Shown here: positions 16,155 to 24,795 of the stretch, piece by piece | Layout of the letters: each line of letters starts with the position of its first letter | Numbering within the stretch: the stretch's first letter is position 1 | From: Shewanella hanedai | Lineage (GTDB): Bacteria; Pseudomonadota; Gammaproteobacteria; Enterobacterales; Shewanellaceae | DNA length: 64,000 nt | Assembly: GCF_007197645.1 (NCBI RefSeq) | Contig: NZ_VKGK01000024.1 | Coordinates: forward strand, 1 to 64,000 | Reading direction: 5' to 3' | Program-made: the position numbers and the translations under genes | The notes under the pieces: generated by a model | What the model saw: only the letters and a program-made list of their open reading frames with translations | Told to the model about the DNA's origin: nothing | The model's database searches: none

Positions 16155-16685
16155 TCAGGTATAACTAATGATATTGTGGATAGTCACAGGTTTGTCGCTC
16201 ATGTTCCGGTAACCGTGCACTTGATCGGCACAAAACTTCACCGCTCTCCCCTTCTCAACCTTATGCCAGTTTCGATTTAAGTAATACTCAATGGTGCCAT
16301 CAATGGCCAGAATATGCTCAATCACACCTTGGTTATGGGGCTCAGAAATATGCTCCCGCTGCGGAAATAGGATAATTTGAAACACTTCGAGTTGGGTTAC
16401 CTCATCAAAAGGACACAAGGTGGTAATTTGAATATCCTCTTCAGAGTTGATTAGCACACTTGGGGCACTGCGCTGTTCAAGACCTTCAATGAAATAGGAT
16501 AGCGGTAAGGAAAACCCGTTAGCAATACTCCAGAGTTTCACCACTGTTGGGCTCGATTCCCCTCGCTCAATCTGGCCTAGCATGGCTTTAGACACCCCTG
16601 TATGTTGGCTCGTGGTATCCAAACTCCATCCTTTGATACTGCGAGCTTCCTTAAGCCGTGCCCCTAGCGAGTAATGAATATTAAT
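16155..16685 (-). CDS. XRE-family regulator with cupin domain, SutR (YdcN)-like; non-standard start
   Basis: The product has an N-terminal lambda-type helix-turn-helix (LGARLKEARSIKGWS, then TGVSKAMLGQIERGESSPT) and a C-terminal cupin (about residues 110-165, HGYRN near the end). This layout matches E. coli SutR/YdcN, encoded next to the BenE-type transporter YdcO, exactly as here. The first TTG at 16622 would delete the first helix of the DNA-binding domain. The in-frame extension has no ATG, GTG or TTG. An AAGGAG lies six bases upstream of an ATT at 16685, so initiation at ATT is the simplest reading and gives 176 residues. Loss of a normal start is the alternative. It probably controls the divergent transporter. 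Confidence 0.7.
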   Translation of the reverse strand: MNIHYSLGARLKEARSIKGWSLDTTSQHTGVSKAMLGQIERGESSPTVVKLWSIANGFSLPLSYFIEGLEQRSAPSVLINSEEDIQITTLCPFDEVTQLEVFQIILFPQREHISEPHNQGVIEHILAIDGTIEYYLNRNWHKVEKGRAVKFCADQVHGYRNMSDKPVTIHNIISYT

Positions 16686-16701
16686 CTTTAGCTCCTTGTG
16701 C

Positions 16702-16747
16702 CGTATATCATACGATGCTACTTTACCAGTCGTGCGCTATAACGCAC
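16702..16747. promoter_or_regulatory. Two dyads between sutR-like and benE-like genes
   Basis: CGTAT-ATC-ATACG at 16702-16714 and GTGCG-CTATAA-CGCAC at 16732-16747 lie in the shared control region. XRE regulators bind such palindromes. They are candidate operators for the adjacent regulator. Confidence 0.4.
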
Positions 16748-16794
16748 ACCCTGTAAACTAGCATAAATAAATAAATGGATAAACCGGAGCGGTA

Positions 16795-17976
16795 ATGAAG
16801 AGTGCGGGTGTTATTTTAAATCGAATCAATATCGGTTTTATTGCTGCTCTAGTCGGCTTTACCAGTTCTGTGGCTTTGATCTACCAAGCGGCATTTAACT
16901 TAGGTGCAGATTTGGCCATGGTGTCGAGCTGGATTTTTGCACTCGGGATAGGAATGGGCATCACCTCGATTGGGTTATCTTTATACTATCGCGCGCCCAT
17001 CTTAATCGCCTGGTCGACACCGGGTGCAGCACTGCTTATCACCAGCACCAACGGTTTTAGTATCAACCAAGCTGTCGGCGCTTTCATCGTCTCAGCATGC
17101 CTAATCACCCTGTCTGGCATGACAGGCTGGTTTGAAAAAATACTGAAGCGAGTCCCCCAACAGATCGCCAGTGCCATGTTAGCAGGAATACTGCTTACCT
17201 TCGGCATTGATGTATTTAACTTAATGGGCCAAGAGTTGTATCTGGTGCTCACCATGTTGTTCACTTATCTTATCTGTAAGCAAATCATGCCCAGATTTGC
17301 CATGTTAGCCATTCTTATCGCTGGGATCTCGTTTACTTGGCAGCAGGGACTTTTTATTATCCCGACCTTAGATTGGACTGTCAGTTCACTTGTCTTCATC
17401 GAACCAGAATGGAGCTTTACCGCCATCATGAACATAGGTATTCCGCTGTTTATCGTCACGATGGCAACTCAAAATATACCGGGAGTGGCCATCTTAAAAG
17501 CCCACAATTACCAGCCGCCCATCTCTAAGTTAATGTCTGTTACTGGCCTGATGAATGTAGTCATTGCACCTTTCGGAGGTTTCGCAATTAATTTGGCAGC
17601 GATCACAGCAGCCATTTGCATGTCACCAGAGGCAGATGAAAATCCTCAAAAACGTTACTGGGCAGCCGTTAGCGCTGGTGCTTTTTATCTCTTTATGGGG
17701 ATCACTGCCCTGACCTTGATGACTTTGTTTCAAGCCATGCCTCAAGCCTTTATTTTGGCCCTTGCCGGCATCGCGTTGTTTTCGACAATAGGCGCCAGCT
17801 TACAACAGGCTTTTGTGAACTCTGAATATAAAGAAGCAGCCTTAATGACTTTTCTGGTTACCGCCTCTGATTTTAGCCTGTGGAATATTGGCTCTGCACT
17901 TTGGGGAGTACTAGCAGGAGTTATCACCCTCTTTGTTGCTGCGCTTATGACTCAATTCAGGCGTAAAGCCGCATAA
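16795..17976 (+). CDS. BenE-family (benzoate/H+ symporter-like) membrane transporter, YdcO-like
   Basis: Integral membrane protein of 393 residues with about eleven to twelve hydrophobic segments and very few charged residues. The N-terminal GFIAALVGFTSSVALIYQA, the APILIAWSTPGAALL segment and the PFGGFAINLAAITAAICMS segment are characteristic of the BenE family. Family members move aromatic acids or related anions, but most, including E. coli YdcO, have no proven substrate. The ATG at 16795 follows GGAGCGGTA. It is divergent from a SutR-like regulator, the same pairing as ydcN-ydcO. It is convergent with the ArgO-like gene, 3 bp apart. Confidence 0.88.
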   Translation: MKSAGVILNRINIGFIAALVGFTSSVALIYQAAFNLGADLAMVSSWIFALGIGMGITSIGLSLYYRAPILIAWSTPGAALLITSTNGFSINQAVGAFIVSACLITLSGMTGWFEKILKRVPQQIASAMLAGILLTFGIDVFNLMGQELYLVLTMLFTYLICKQIMPRFAMLAILIAGISFTWQQGLFIIPTLDWTVSSLVFIEPEWSFTAIMNIGIPLFIVTMATQNIPGVAILKAHNYQPPISKLMSVTGLMNVVIAPFGGFAINLAAITAAICMSPEADENPQKRYWAAVSAGAFYLFMGITALTLMTLFQAMPQAFILALAGIALFSTIGASLQQAFVNSEYKEAALMTFLVTASDFSLWNIGSALWGVLAGVITLFVAALMTQFRRKAA

Positions 17977-17979
17977 GAG

Positions 17980-18582
17980 CTAACTAACTAATAAGCTTGC
18001 TGCTATCGCAAACATAATTAGGCCGATAATGAACTCTAATACTTTCCATGAAACGGGTTTCTGAAAGACAGGAATTAACATCCTCGCACCATACCCTAGT
18101 GTAAAAAAGAACACAAAAGAGCCTGTGATTGCACCTAAAGCGAACCACATTTTAGTCGCTTCATATTGCGTAGAAATAGAACCGAGCAGGACAAATGTAT
18201 CCAGGTAAACATGAGGATTTAGCCAAGTAAAAGCTAAACAGACAAGCACGGTTTTCATCAAGCTCGCTGGCAACTCCCCTTCAGCATCTAAAGCATGAGT
18301 CGTTTTAAAAGCCGAGTGAAAGCTTTTTACACCGTAAATCACCAAAAAAGTCGCCCCAGCATAGCGCGAGATAACTTCTATCAGTGGAAACTCTTTAACA
18401 ATGGCACCAAAGCCCGCAACCCCTAATGAGATCAATACAGCATCTGACAGTGCACAGATAAAACAGACCACAAATACGTGATGTTTTTTGAGGCCTTGTT
18501 TGAGCACGAACGCATTTTGTGCGCCGATAGCCAAGATGAGAGACAATCCTAAAGAGAAACCCGCTAGATATGAGACAAACAT
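17980..18582 (-). CDS. argO: LysE/ArgO-type amino-acid exporter, 200 aa
   Basis: Six hydrophobic segments, standard length for the LysE family. The N-terminal GFSLGLSLILAIGAQNAFVLKQG and the FTWLNPHVYLDT motif are family signatures, and both match the ArgO/LysE subgroup rather than RhtB. Predicted role: export of arginine or other basic amino acids and analogues such as canavanine. It is monocistronic. I see no adjacent ArgP-type LysR gene, so regulation is unknown. The subgroup assignment is firm; substrate is inferred. Confidence 0.85.
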   Translation of the reverse strand: MFVSYLAGFSLGLSLILAIGAQNAFVLKQGLKKHHVFVVCFICALSDAVLISLGVAGFGAIVKEFPLIEVISRYAGATFLVIYGVKSFHSAFKTTHALDAEGELPASLMKTVLVCLAFTWLNPHVYLDTFVLLGSISTQYEATKMWFALGAITGSFVFFFTLGYGARMLIPVFQKPVSWKVLEFIIGLIMFAIAASLLVS

Positions 18583-18649
18583 CTAAAAACCTTTACGTAT
18601 CTTGATAAAAAAAATCAGTAATACAAATTACGTCAAGCTATCCACAAAT

Positions 18650-18679
18650 TCAAGCGCACCTAGTTATAGGTGCGCTTGA
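18650..18679 (-). terminator. Strong hairpin downstream of the membrane-anchor gene
   Basis: Perfect 13-bp stem TCAAGCGCACCTA/TAGGTGCGCTTGA with a GTTA loop. The U tract is weak, so it may stabilise the 3' end rather than terminate by itself. Confidence 0.55.
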
Positions 18680-18706
18680 TATAGTACCTTTGAATTAACC
18701 CGTCAC

Positions 18707-19402
18707 TTAACCTTTGATCGCATAATCCCCTTTGGTGGAAAGTGTCACAGTGATCACTGAATCGGTTTTGTTCTTCCAATACCAGCCATGAGAGCCAGCA
18801 AAGGGAGTGGTGAGTGAACCTTTCATTTTATCTGCAGTGGTGATTGAAAAACTTTCAAAATAACCTGTTTTATCGCCTTTGGGCTCACCATGAAAATCAA
18901 AATATAGTGGTTCGCCATCGGTATTCCATTCATATTCTAAATGAACAAATGCATCCATAAGCAGCTTATACTCAAGCCCTTTTCCAGCAGGAATATCGAT
19001 TGTGACGATATCACTTCGCACACTAGGGCTTTGTCGACTCTGCGCAATTTCAGCTACTGATGGAGCATCAGCAAGCATATTTCCATCTAATAGGATAACC
19101 GACTCGACCAAACCAGTGCTTTCATCTCCATCGCTCTTATCTCCATCAAGCATTGCGACATTTTCAACAAAAATACTCGGGTCTTCAGCTGGGACCACAT
19201 TGTTTTTCGACAGTTGAGTCAAACCTAGCGACTGTCCGATCCCAGTTGGATCAATATTGTACTCCGCAGGTAAAATGGCAATAACTAACACGATAGCCGC
19301 GACTGCAGATGCCGCGAGAGTGGCCTGCAACAAAGTTCTCGTTGAATGAACAGGGATCTCTACATTGACACTGTTACCGTTGTTTTTATTTTGGGTGTTC
19401 AT
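18707..19402 (-). CDS. Transmembrane anchor-type protein, 231 aa
   Basis: A cytoplasmic N-terminus rich in Asn is followed by one hydrophobic helix (about residues 27-46, ATLAASAVAAIVLVIAILP). The rest is exported. The C-terminal 100 residues hold GLEYKLLMDAFVHLEYEW, YFDFHGEP and FAGSHGWYWKN, a pattern I know from proteins annotated as transmembrane anchor proteins that travel with HupE-type genes. Function is unproven. The ATG at 19402 has AAAGGA in front. It follows the HupE gene on the same strand, 82 bp away, and probably shares its transcript. Several His and Trp residues in the exported domain would suit a metal or haem ligand, which is only a guess. Confidence 0.7.
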   Translation of the reverse strand: MNTQNKNNGNSVNVEIPVHSTRTLLQATLAASAVAAIVLVIAILPAEYNIDPTGIGQSLGLTQLSKNNVVPAEDPSIFVENVAMLDGDKSDGDESTGLVESVILLDGNMLADAPSVAEIAQSRQSPSVRSDIVTIDIPAGKGLEYKLLMDAFVHLEYEWNTDGEPLYFDFHGEPKGDKTGYFESFSITTADKMKGSLTTPFAGSHGWYWKNKTDSVITVTLSTKGDYAIKG

Positions 19403-19484
19403 TGTGTATCCTTTTGCGCTTTGCTAAGCGAAACTGGTGTCTATTTAATATTCTAACTATCAATTGATCATTGTTAGCAATGGA

Positions 19485-20192
19485 TTAATTAACAAAGTAA
19501 CCCGTCAATTGAAAACCCACTAACATCAAGCCAGCGCTCATTAATAATGTATTTGTCGCGGTAGAAAACTGAAAATAACTCCGGTGCCTTCGCCAAAAGC
19601 TCATCAAAATAACCACGGCACCGAGAACCAAAAACTGTCCGATCTCAACCCCTACATTGAAGGCCAATATATTAGGCACTAAGCCCTCTTGAGGCAGGTC
19701 AAACTCTTGAATTTTAGTGGCTAAACCGAAACCATGAAACAGACCAAATAGTAGTACCGCCAGCTTAGTATTGGGCTGCGAGCCTAATATTCGCTTAAAT
19801 CCCCCTAAATTATCAAATCCCTTGTACACAATAGAGAGTCCTATAATGGCATCGATAAGATAGGGATTAACCTGAATGTCATTAAGGACACCAAACAGCA
19901 AAGTAATGCTGTGGCCCAGCGTAAACAGGCTCACGTAAATTAAAACATCTTTGGTTTTAAAGAGAAAAAATATTACCCCCACCAAAAACAACAAATGATC
20001 ATACCCGGTCACCATATGTTTGGCACCGATATAGATGAAGGGCAAGATAGACACCCCTTCATTGAGGATTAAAAACTGTTTAGTCGCGTCATCGACCCCG
20101 TGGGCTGATAATGAAAACGACATAAATAAACCAATGGTGGTTAGCATTAACCCCATGGATATTTTGATGGTATTAGCCAAAAATCGGCTCAT
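19485..20192 (-). CDS. HupE/UreJ-family membrane protein, 235 aa
   Basis: About six to seven transmembrane helices after a possible signal segment. Conserved His motifs HMVTGYDHLLFLVGVI, LGHSITLL and GLFHGFGLA mark the HupE/UreJ_2 group. Proven members are nickel (HupE) or cobalt transporters; the UreJ_2 branch is uncharacterised and often found with metal or hydrogenase genes. No urease or hydrogenase gene lies nearby. GGAGAG precedes the ATG at 20192. It sits between a His-rich secreted protein and a membrane-anchor protein on the same strand. Together they look like a metal-handling unit. Confidence 0.82.
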   Translation of the reverse strand: MSRFLANTIKISMGLMLTTIGLFMSFSLSAHGVDDATKQFLILNEGVSILPFIYIGAKHMVTGYDHLLFLVGVIFFLFKTKDVLIYVSLFTLGHSITLLFGVLNDIQVNPYLIDAIIGLSIVYKGFDNLGGFKRILGSQPNTKLAVLLFGLFHGFGLATKIQEFDLPQEGLVPNILAFNVGVEIGQFLVLGAVVILMSFWRRHRSYFQFSTATNTLLMSAGLMLVGFQLTGYFVN

Positions 20193-20325
20193 CGCACACT
20201 CTCCAATAATGTCATAGATGTTAAATACACCTCTCCAAATCTATCGCACAGACCTGAACAGTAATGGTATTAATAGCTTAGCAATACACTCTATGTAGAG
20301 ATAACCACTAAAGAATGGATTGGTA

Positions 20326-20748
20326 TTAAGTGTGCGGAGGGGGAATTGGCGGTGCATCGTCAGTGGTGAGGTAAAAAATATCATCACTGGTTAAGATCTC
20401 TGACTGCAAAAAACAAGATAAAAAACCGGGTTCTACAGGAGGATGAGACGGCGTATGGGAATGATTGGTGTGTTCATGTTCACCTGTCTTCGAATCCGTT
20501 TCATTATCGGCTAAAAAATCAATAGATTCAGTGGCATTAAACGCAGGCACACCATGATGGTGCCCAGCCTTTAAATCGAAACTGTGCTGATGGTGATGAC
20601 TCACAGTTTTACCAATTGGGTGACCTCCACTTGGATATTGCACCGAAAAAGCAGCACCAGACGCTAACAACTGACATACCAACACCACCGACAAGACGAC
20701 AGTAGTCCAAGCAGAGTGAGCTTGCCTCACAGCATTAGCCTTAGACAA
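20326..20748 (-). CDS. Histidine-rich exported protein, 140 aa
   Basis: A hydrophobic segment at about residues 15-34 (TTVVLSVVLVCQLLASGAA) serves as signal or anchor. The exported part has SHHHQHS, GHHHGVP and HEHTNHSHTPSH, then two Cys/hydrophobic positions (FLSCFLQ) and a Pro-rich end. Such His clusters bind Zn, Ni, Co or Cu. The start is TTG at 20748; no better start is available in frame. It precedes the HupE-type gene by 133 bp on the same strand. I infer a periplasmic metal buffer or sensor for that transporter. Confidence 0.65.
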   Translation of the reverse strand: MSKANAVRQAHSAWTTVVLSVVLVCQLLASGAAFSVQYPSGGHPIGKTVSHHHQHSFDLKAGHHHGVPAFNATESIDFLADNETDSKTGEHEHTNHSHTPSHPPVEPGFLSCFLQSEILTSDDIFYLTTDDAPPIPPPHT

Positions 20749-20929
20749 TTTTACACTTCTTAATGGTACGCTAGCATTGAAATGAAACAGTTAAACCTCT
20801 GCATCCCGTTGTTGATTTGAACATCACTGCCAACAATCAAAAACCAAACTGTTAACAAGCCAGAGTATTAAATCAGATCCCCGTAGAAACATCCAGCCAA
20901 GCTAATGTACTGTATCGAAAGCCATCATC

Positions 20930-22438
20930 TTATTGGCATTGTTTCGATACAGCGCTCGACAAACAGCTTAGTGCTTGCTCAAACTCAGCTTCATTTAAAT
21001 TTGCATAACCTAACCTTAATGCGTGGGTTTTTTCACCTTCTCCTGAAAAAAGATCGCCTAACAACACAGACAAACCAAGCCCCTCAGCATCTGTTTGCAA
21101 CGTGTTCATGTCTAATGTGTTAGCAAAGCGAAGCCATAAGGCTAAGCCGCCAGAAGGAATCGTAAATTGCACCATCGGTAATGTTTGCCGCACACGCTCA
21201 ACCGCATGATCACGTCGTTGTTGATATATTTTCAAGGCGCGACGTATGTGCCTTTTCATCTCCCCATTACGCATCAGCTCTGCAACAGCGAGCTCCGTCA
21301 CCGCGTTGCCTTGCCGATCAATGAGTAAGATTTCTCGGCCACAGCGCTGAATAAAACCTTCAGGAGCAACCATGTACCCCAAGCGTAGTCCTGGTGCTAA
21401 GATTTTTGATAATGAGCCGATGTGTATAACACGCCCTGCGGTTTCCATGCTCGCCAATGGCAACATGGGCTTATGAGAGAAATGAAATTCATGATCGTAA
21501 TCATCTTCAATAATGATGAAATTGTATTTCTCAGACAGGGCTAATAAACGGATCCGGCGCTCGAGAGAAAGCATACTGGTCGTTGGAAATTGATGATGAG
21601 GCGTCGTGTAGACCGCACTAATTTCACGGTGTTCACATATCTGCGCTAAGGCATCCAGACTCATGCCGTCATCATCTTGTTCTACATAGGAGATATCAAG
21701 TCCAAATGATTCAAATGCCTCACGAGCGGGTGGATAACTCAGTTTTTCCATCACCACGCACCCCGCATGTTTCGACAACAATTTCGCACTCAAATAGATG
21801 CCCATTTGGCTGCCACGAACAAGACAAACTTGCTCTGTTGTGACACTCATTCCCCGCTCTAAACGTAACATGTCAGCGATGGCACTTCGCAACGACTCAC
21901 TCCCTCTCGCATCATCGTAGGCCAGACGGTTTGCACGGGAGGAGATGAGTAAAGCTCGTCTAAAGGCACGGGACAGTACATCAAAAGGGACCAATCTAGT
22001 GTCAGGGACTCCGTCGCTAAATTGCAGTTTACTGGGTGTTACAGGACTCACCGAAAGCGCATATGCCTCCAATCCAGATTCAGTTAATGACAATGGAAAC
22101 GGGGCTTGCTCCGATAAAGTCACCTCATTTCTTTCAAAAAGAGGTATTTTTTTACTAATAAAAGATGCTCGTCTTGGTTGCGTCTCTATCCAGCCTTGCG
22201 CTAATAACTCCTCAAATGCTTGTACTACCGTCTTACGATTAATCCCTAAATTATCACTGATTTTTCGTGTACCAGGTAGTGGTGTTCCGGGTAATAGACG
22301 CCCTTTTCGGACTTCATTAATCACCGCTTGAACCAGCTGTAGGTGCAGTGACACTGTCGTTGTTCTGTCGAGTGAAATGCTTAAATGCCAGTTACGCAGG
22401 CTAACGGCCTTCTCTTTTTTCATTTGAGCATGCTCCAT
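20930..22438 (-). CDS. MocR/PdxR-type GntR regulator with aminotransferase domain, 502 aa
   Basis: The N-terminal GntR winged helix (about residues 30-100: LQLVQAVINEVRKGRLLPGTPLPGTRKISDNLGINRKTVVQAF, read in parts) is joined to a fold type I aminotransferase domain (about 140-490). The PLP lysine is in HIGSLSKILAPGLRLGY, and DDYDHEF supplies the PLP-binding Asp region. MocR regulators sense amino-acid- or PLP-derived ligands. It diverges from a class II aldolase and DapA-family lyase operon, with 126 bp between, so it most likely controls them. The start may be ATG 22438 or ATG 22423; neither has a strong ribosome-binding site. Confidence 0.9.
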   Translation of the reverse strand: MEHAQMKKEKAVSLRNWHLSISLDRTTTVSLHLQLVQAVINEVRKGRLLPGTPLPGTRKISDNLGINRKTVVQAFEELLAQGWIETQPRRASFISKKIPLFERNEVTLSEQAPFPLSLTESGLEAYALSVSPVTPSKLQFSDGVPDTRLVPFDVLSRAFRRALLISSRANRLAYDDARGSESLRSAIADMLRLERGMSVTTEQVCLVRGSQMGIYLSAKLLSKHAGCVVMEKLSYPPAREAFESFGLDISYVEQDDDGMSLDALAQICEHREISAVYTTPHHQFPTTSMLSLERRIRLLALSEKYNFIIIEDDYDHEFHFSHKPMLPLASMETAGRVIHIGSLSKILAPGLRLGYMVAPEGFIQRCGREILLIDRQGNAVTELAVAELMRNGEMKRHIRRALKIYQQRRDHAVERVRQTLPMVQFTIPSGGLALWLRFANTLDMNTLQTDAEGLGLSVLLGDLFSGEGEKTHALRLGYANLNEAEFEQALSCLSSAVSKQCQ

Positions 22439-22482
22439 CTGGACCCATCTAAATTAAGAAACTGGAGGTTTTTAGGATCCAG
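22439..22482. promoter_or_regulatory. CTGGA repeats, candidate MocR operator
   Basis: CTGGACC at 22439, CTGGAGG at 22462 (direct, 23 bp apart) and GGATCCAG at 22475 (inverted). MocR regulators typically bind direct repeats spaced about two helical turns. They lie in the divergent control region of the regulator and the aldolase operon. Confidence 0.45.
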
Positions 22483-22564
22483 TTATTACCGCATTATTAG
22501 CAAAAATGACCACCAAAGACAACGCCGCTATCAATTTGCTTCACTCGCTTAAAAGGATGACTAA

Positions 22565-23344
22565 ATGACAAGTTTAACCCAATCCAAAAATGATTTAATT
22601 CTTGATTCACATAATAAAATGAATGAATTTTTATTCATACCAGACTGGAATACAACGGAAAAACTGGCGCTCACCTGCCGCATTTTATTCGATGCAGGCC
22701 ATGATTCTGGTTTAGCTGGGCAGATCACAGCGCGTGCCAGTGAGCCCAATTGTTACTACACCCAACAACTCGGCTTAGGCTTTGATGAGATCAGCGCATC
22801 GAATCTACTGTTAGTCGATCAAGATTTGAATCGCCTTTCAGGCCAAGGGATGCCAAATCCTGCCAACCGTTTCCATACTTGGGTCTATAAAGAACACCCT
22901 GAAATCAACTGCATTATTCACACACACCCTTTTCATGTCGCAACGTTATCGATGCTAGAGCAGCCTTTAGTTGTTTCTCATATGGACACATGCCCTCTGT
23001 TTGATGATTGTGCTTTTCTGGCTGATTGGCCGGGGATCCCAGTGGGTAACGAAGAGGGAGTCATGATCTCATCAGCCCTCGGCGATAAACGTGCTCTGTT
23101 GTTAGCTCACCACGGATTACTTGTCACTGGTCGCACCGTTGAGGAGGCGCTCATGCTGGCACATTTAATAGAGCGTGCAGCCAAGATGCAGCTTGCCGCA
23201 ATGTCAGCAGGCAGCATTCAGCCCATAAAACCTGAGCTTGCTAAAGAGGCCCATGACTGGATCTCTACCTCAAAACGCTATCAGGCATTTTTTGCTTATT
23301 ACGCAAGACGCGCACTACGCACACATGAAGATTGTTTGAAATAA
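22565..23344 (+). CDS. Class II aldolase/adducin-family protein, 259 aa
   Basis: The family binds zinc through a His cluster and catalyses aldol cleavage or related decarboxylation. Visible ligands are His119 and His121 in IHTHPFHVATLSM and a third His in LLAHHGLLV near residue 178. The catalytic acidic residue of sugar-phosphate aldolases is not obvious, so the substrate may not be a phosphorylated sugar. The ATG at 22565 follows AAAAGGATGACTAA. It is the first gene of an operon with a DapA-family lyase 33 bp downstream. It is transcribed away from a MocR regulator, suggesting a small catabolic pathway for an amino- or keto-acid. Confidence 0.85.
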   Translation: MTSLTQSKNDLILDSHNKMNEFLFIPDWNTTEKLALTCRILFDAGHDSGLAGQITARASEPNCYYTQQLGLGFDEISASNLLLVDQDLNRLSGQGMPNPANRFHTWVYKEHPEINCIIHTHPFHVATLSMLEQPLVVSHMDTCPLFDDCAFLADWPGIPVGNEEGVMISSALGDKRALLLAHHGLLVTGRTVEEALMLAHLIERAAKMQLAAMSAGSIQPIKPELAKEAHDWISTSKRYQAFFAYYARRALRTHEDCLK

Positions 23345-23377
23345 CCCTCACCTACACCAACTTAATAGGAATCATAA

Positions 23378-24280
23378 ATGACTAAAACCGCAATAGAATT
23401 CAAAGGCATTATCACCTACCCCATCACCCCCTTTAACAACACTGGTGATATAGATGTGCCGAAATTAGAGCAACTCATCGAGCAACTCATTTGTACAGGT
23501 TCCAATGCTATAGCCCCACTTGGCAGCACAGGAGAAAGCGCTTATTTAAATGATGATGAATGGACGTTAGTCGCATCAACGTGTGTTAACAAGATCGATA
23601 AAAGAGTCCCCGTTATCGTCGGGATTTCTGAACTTACCACTCAAAATGCCATAAAGCGGGCGAAAATAGCGGAGGAAGTTGGGGCGGATGCGATCATGGT
23701 ACTGCCCGCATCCTATTGGAAACTGTCTGATGATGAGATTTTTCAGCATTATGTTTCTATTGCTAAGGCAGTCAATCTTCCTGTGATGATCTATAACAAT
23801 CCGGCCACCAGTGGCATCGATATGTCACCAGAATTGATCGTCAGCATGTTCAAATCCATCAGCAATGTCACCATGGTCAAAGAGAGCAGTGGTGACATAC
23901 AACGCATGCACAAAATACGTCTATTATCGAACAACGAGCTGCCGTTTTATAATGGCTGTAACCCTCTTGCTCTCGAAGCCTTTGCCGCAGGGGCCACGGG
24001 TTGGTGTACCGCAGCCCCTAACCTCATCTCCTCTTGGCCTCACAAGTTATATGAGGCATTCCAAGCTGAAGATATCACGCTGGCACGCGAACTTTTCTAT
24101 CTGCAACTGCCTATTTTGGAATTCATCTTAAAAGGAGGATTGCCCAGCACCATAAAAGCAGGGTTAAAGAATAACGGTTTTGATGTTGGTGATCCCAGAA
24201 AGCCTGTCTTTCCTTTAAGCCTACCTCAGGTCAATAAACTTAATATCCTGCTGAAAGAGCTAGCATCAGCTGAAAGTTAG
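23378..24280 (+). CDS. DapA/NanA-family lyase (dihydrodipicolinate synthase-like), 300 aa
   Basis: TIM-barrel Schiff-base enzyme of the DHDPS/N-acetylneuraminate lyase family. The pyruvate-binding GSTGES is at residues 49-54, catalytic Tyr139 in YNNP, and Schiff-base Lys168 in MVKESSGD. Because it is coupled to a class II aldolase and a MocR regulator rather than lysine-pathway genes, a catabolic pyruvate-releasing aldolase or a keto-sugar acid dehydratase is more likely than true DapA. AATAGGAATC precedes the ATG at 23378. Confidence 0.88.
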   Translation: MTKTAIEFKGIITYPITPFNNTGDIDVPKLEQLIEQLICTGSNAIAPLGSTGESAYLNDDEWTLVASTCVNKIDKRVPVIVGISELTTQNAIKRAKIAEEVGADAIMVLPASYWKLSDDEIFQHYVSIAKAVNLPVMIYNNPATSGIDMSPELIVSMFKSISNVTMVKESSGDIQRMHKIRLLSNNELPFYNGCNPLALEAFAAGATGWCTAAPNLISSWPHKLYEAFQAEDITLARELFYLQLPILEFILKGGLPSTIKAGLKNNGFDVGDPRKPVFPLSLPQVNKLNILLKELASAES

Positions 24281-24287
24281 CTTAACA

Positions 24288-24326
24288 GTCGGGTGAGGCG
24301 CGTTTTCCTTATCCGACTTTCTTTAC
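24288..24326 (+). terminator. Possible terminator of the aldolase operon
   Basis: GTCGGGTGAGG pairs imperfectly with CCTTATCCGAC, followed by TTTCTTT. Two mismatches make it uncertain. Confidence 0.4.
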
Positions 24327-24343
24327 TAACTCAGCTTCTATCA

Positions 24344-24748
24344 CTAGGCACCCAACAGCGGCAGATGTTTGATCCTGTGGTAGGTCAGTGCCATTAGAAG
24401 GCACTGCTTCAATGTGTTGATAGGCAGTCGTCCTTCTAGTTCGAGCACTATTTCTCTGTTTCCTTTAAAAACCAAGATGTCTGAATAAAGCTCTCGGAAC
24501 GTATCAAGCAGCTTAGTTTTGCAATTCATAAAAACTGAAAATTGCGGCGGGAAATGCTCACTCCAACCAAAACGGACAGGGCTGCCCCCTTTTACTAGGT
24601 AACTCAACTGGCCCCATTTCAAGTTCTCTTCAACCTCACCCAATTGATGCTCATCGGCAAGATCAAATATCAGGGTTCTGACATCCAATAGCACAAGTTT
24701 TACATGCTCTGGGTATTGCGCATACTTGTCCTCAACGTCCTGTCTCAT
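24344..24748 (-). CDS. DUF1801-family protein, 134 aa
   Basis: Small soluble protein with the DUF1801 pattern: a helical N-terminus (EHVKLVLLDVRTLIFDLA), the EENLKWGQLSYLV motif, and a C-terminal LMALTYHRIKH. No enzymatic role is established for this family. The ATG at 24748 follows CAGAGG. It ends convergently with the DapA-family gene. It follows the SRPBCC gene on the same strand by 47 bp, and DUF1801 and SRPBCC genes are often neighbours, so an operon is likely. Confidence 0.8.
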   Translation of the reverse strand: MRQDVEDKYAQYPEHVKLVLLDVRTLIFDLADEHQLGEVEENLKWGQLSYLVKGGSPVRFGWSEHFPPQFSVFMNCKTKLLDTFRELYSDILVFKGNREIVLELEGRLPINTLKQCLLMALTYHRIKHLPLLGA

Positions 24749-24795
24749 TTTTTGCCTCTGATCCTAGTAAACCGAACTGAACATACCTCGACCTT

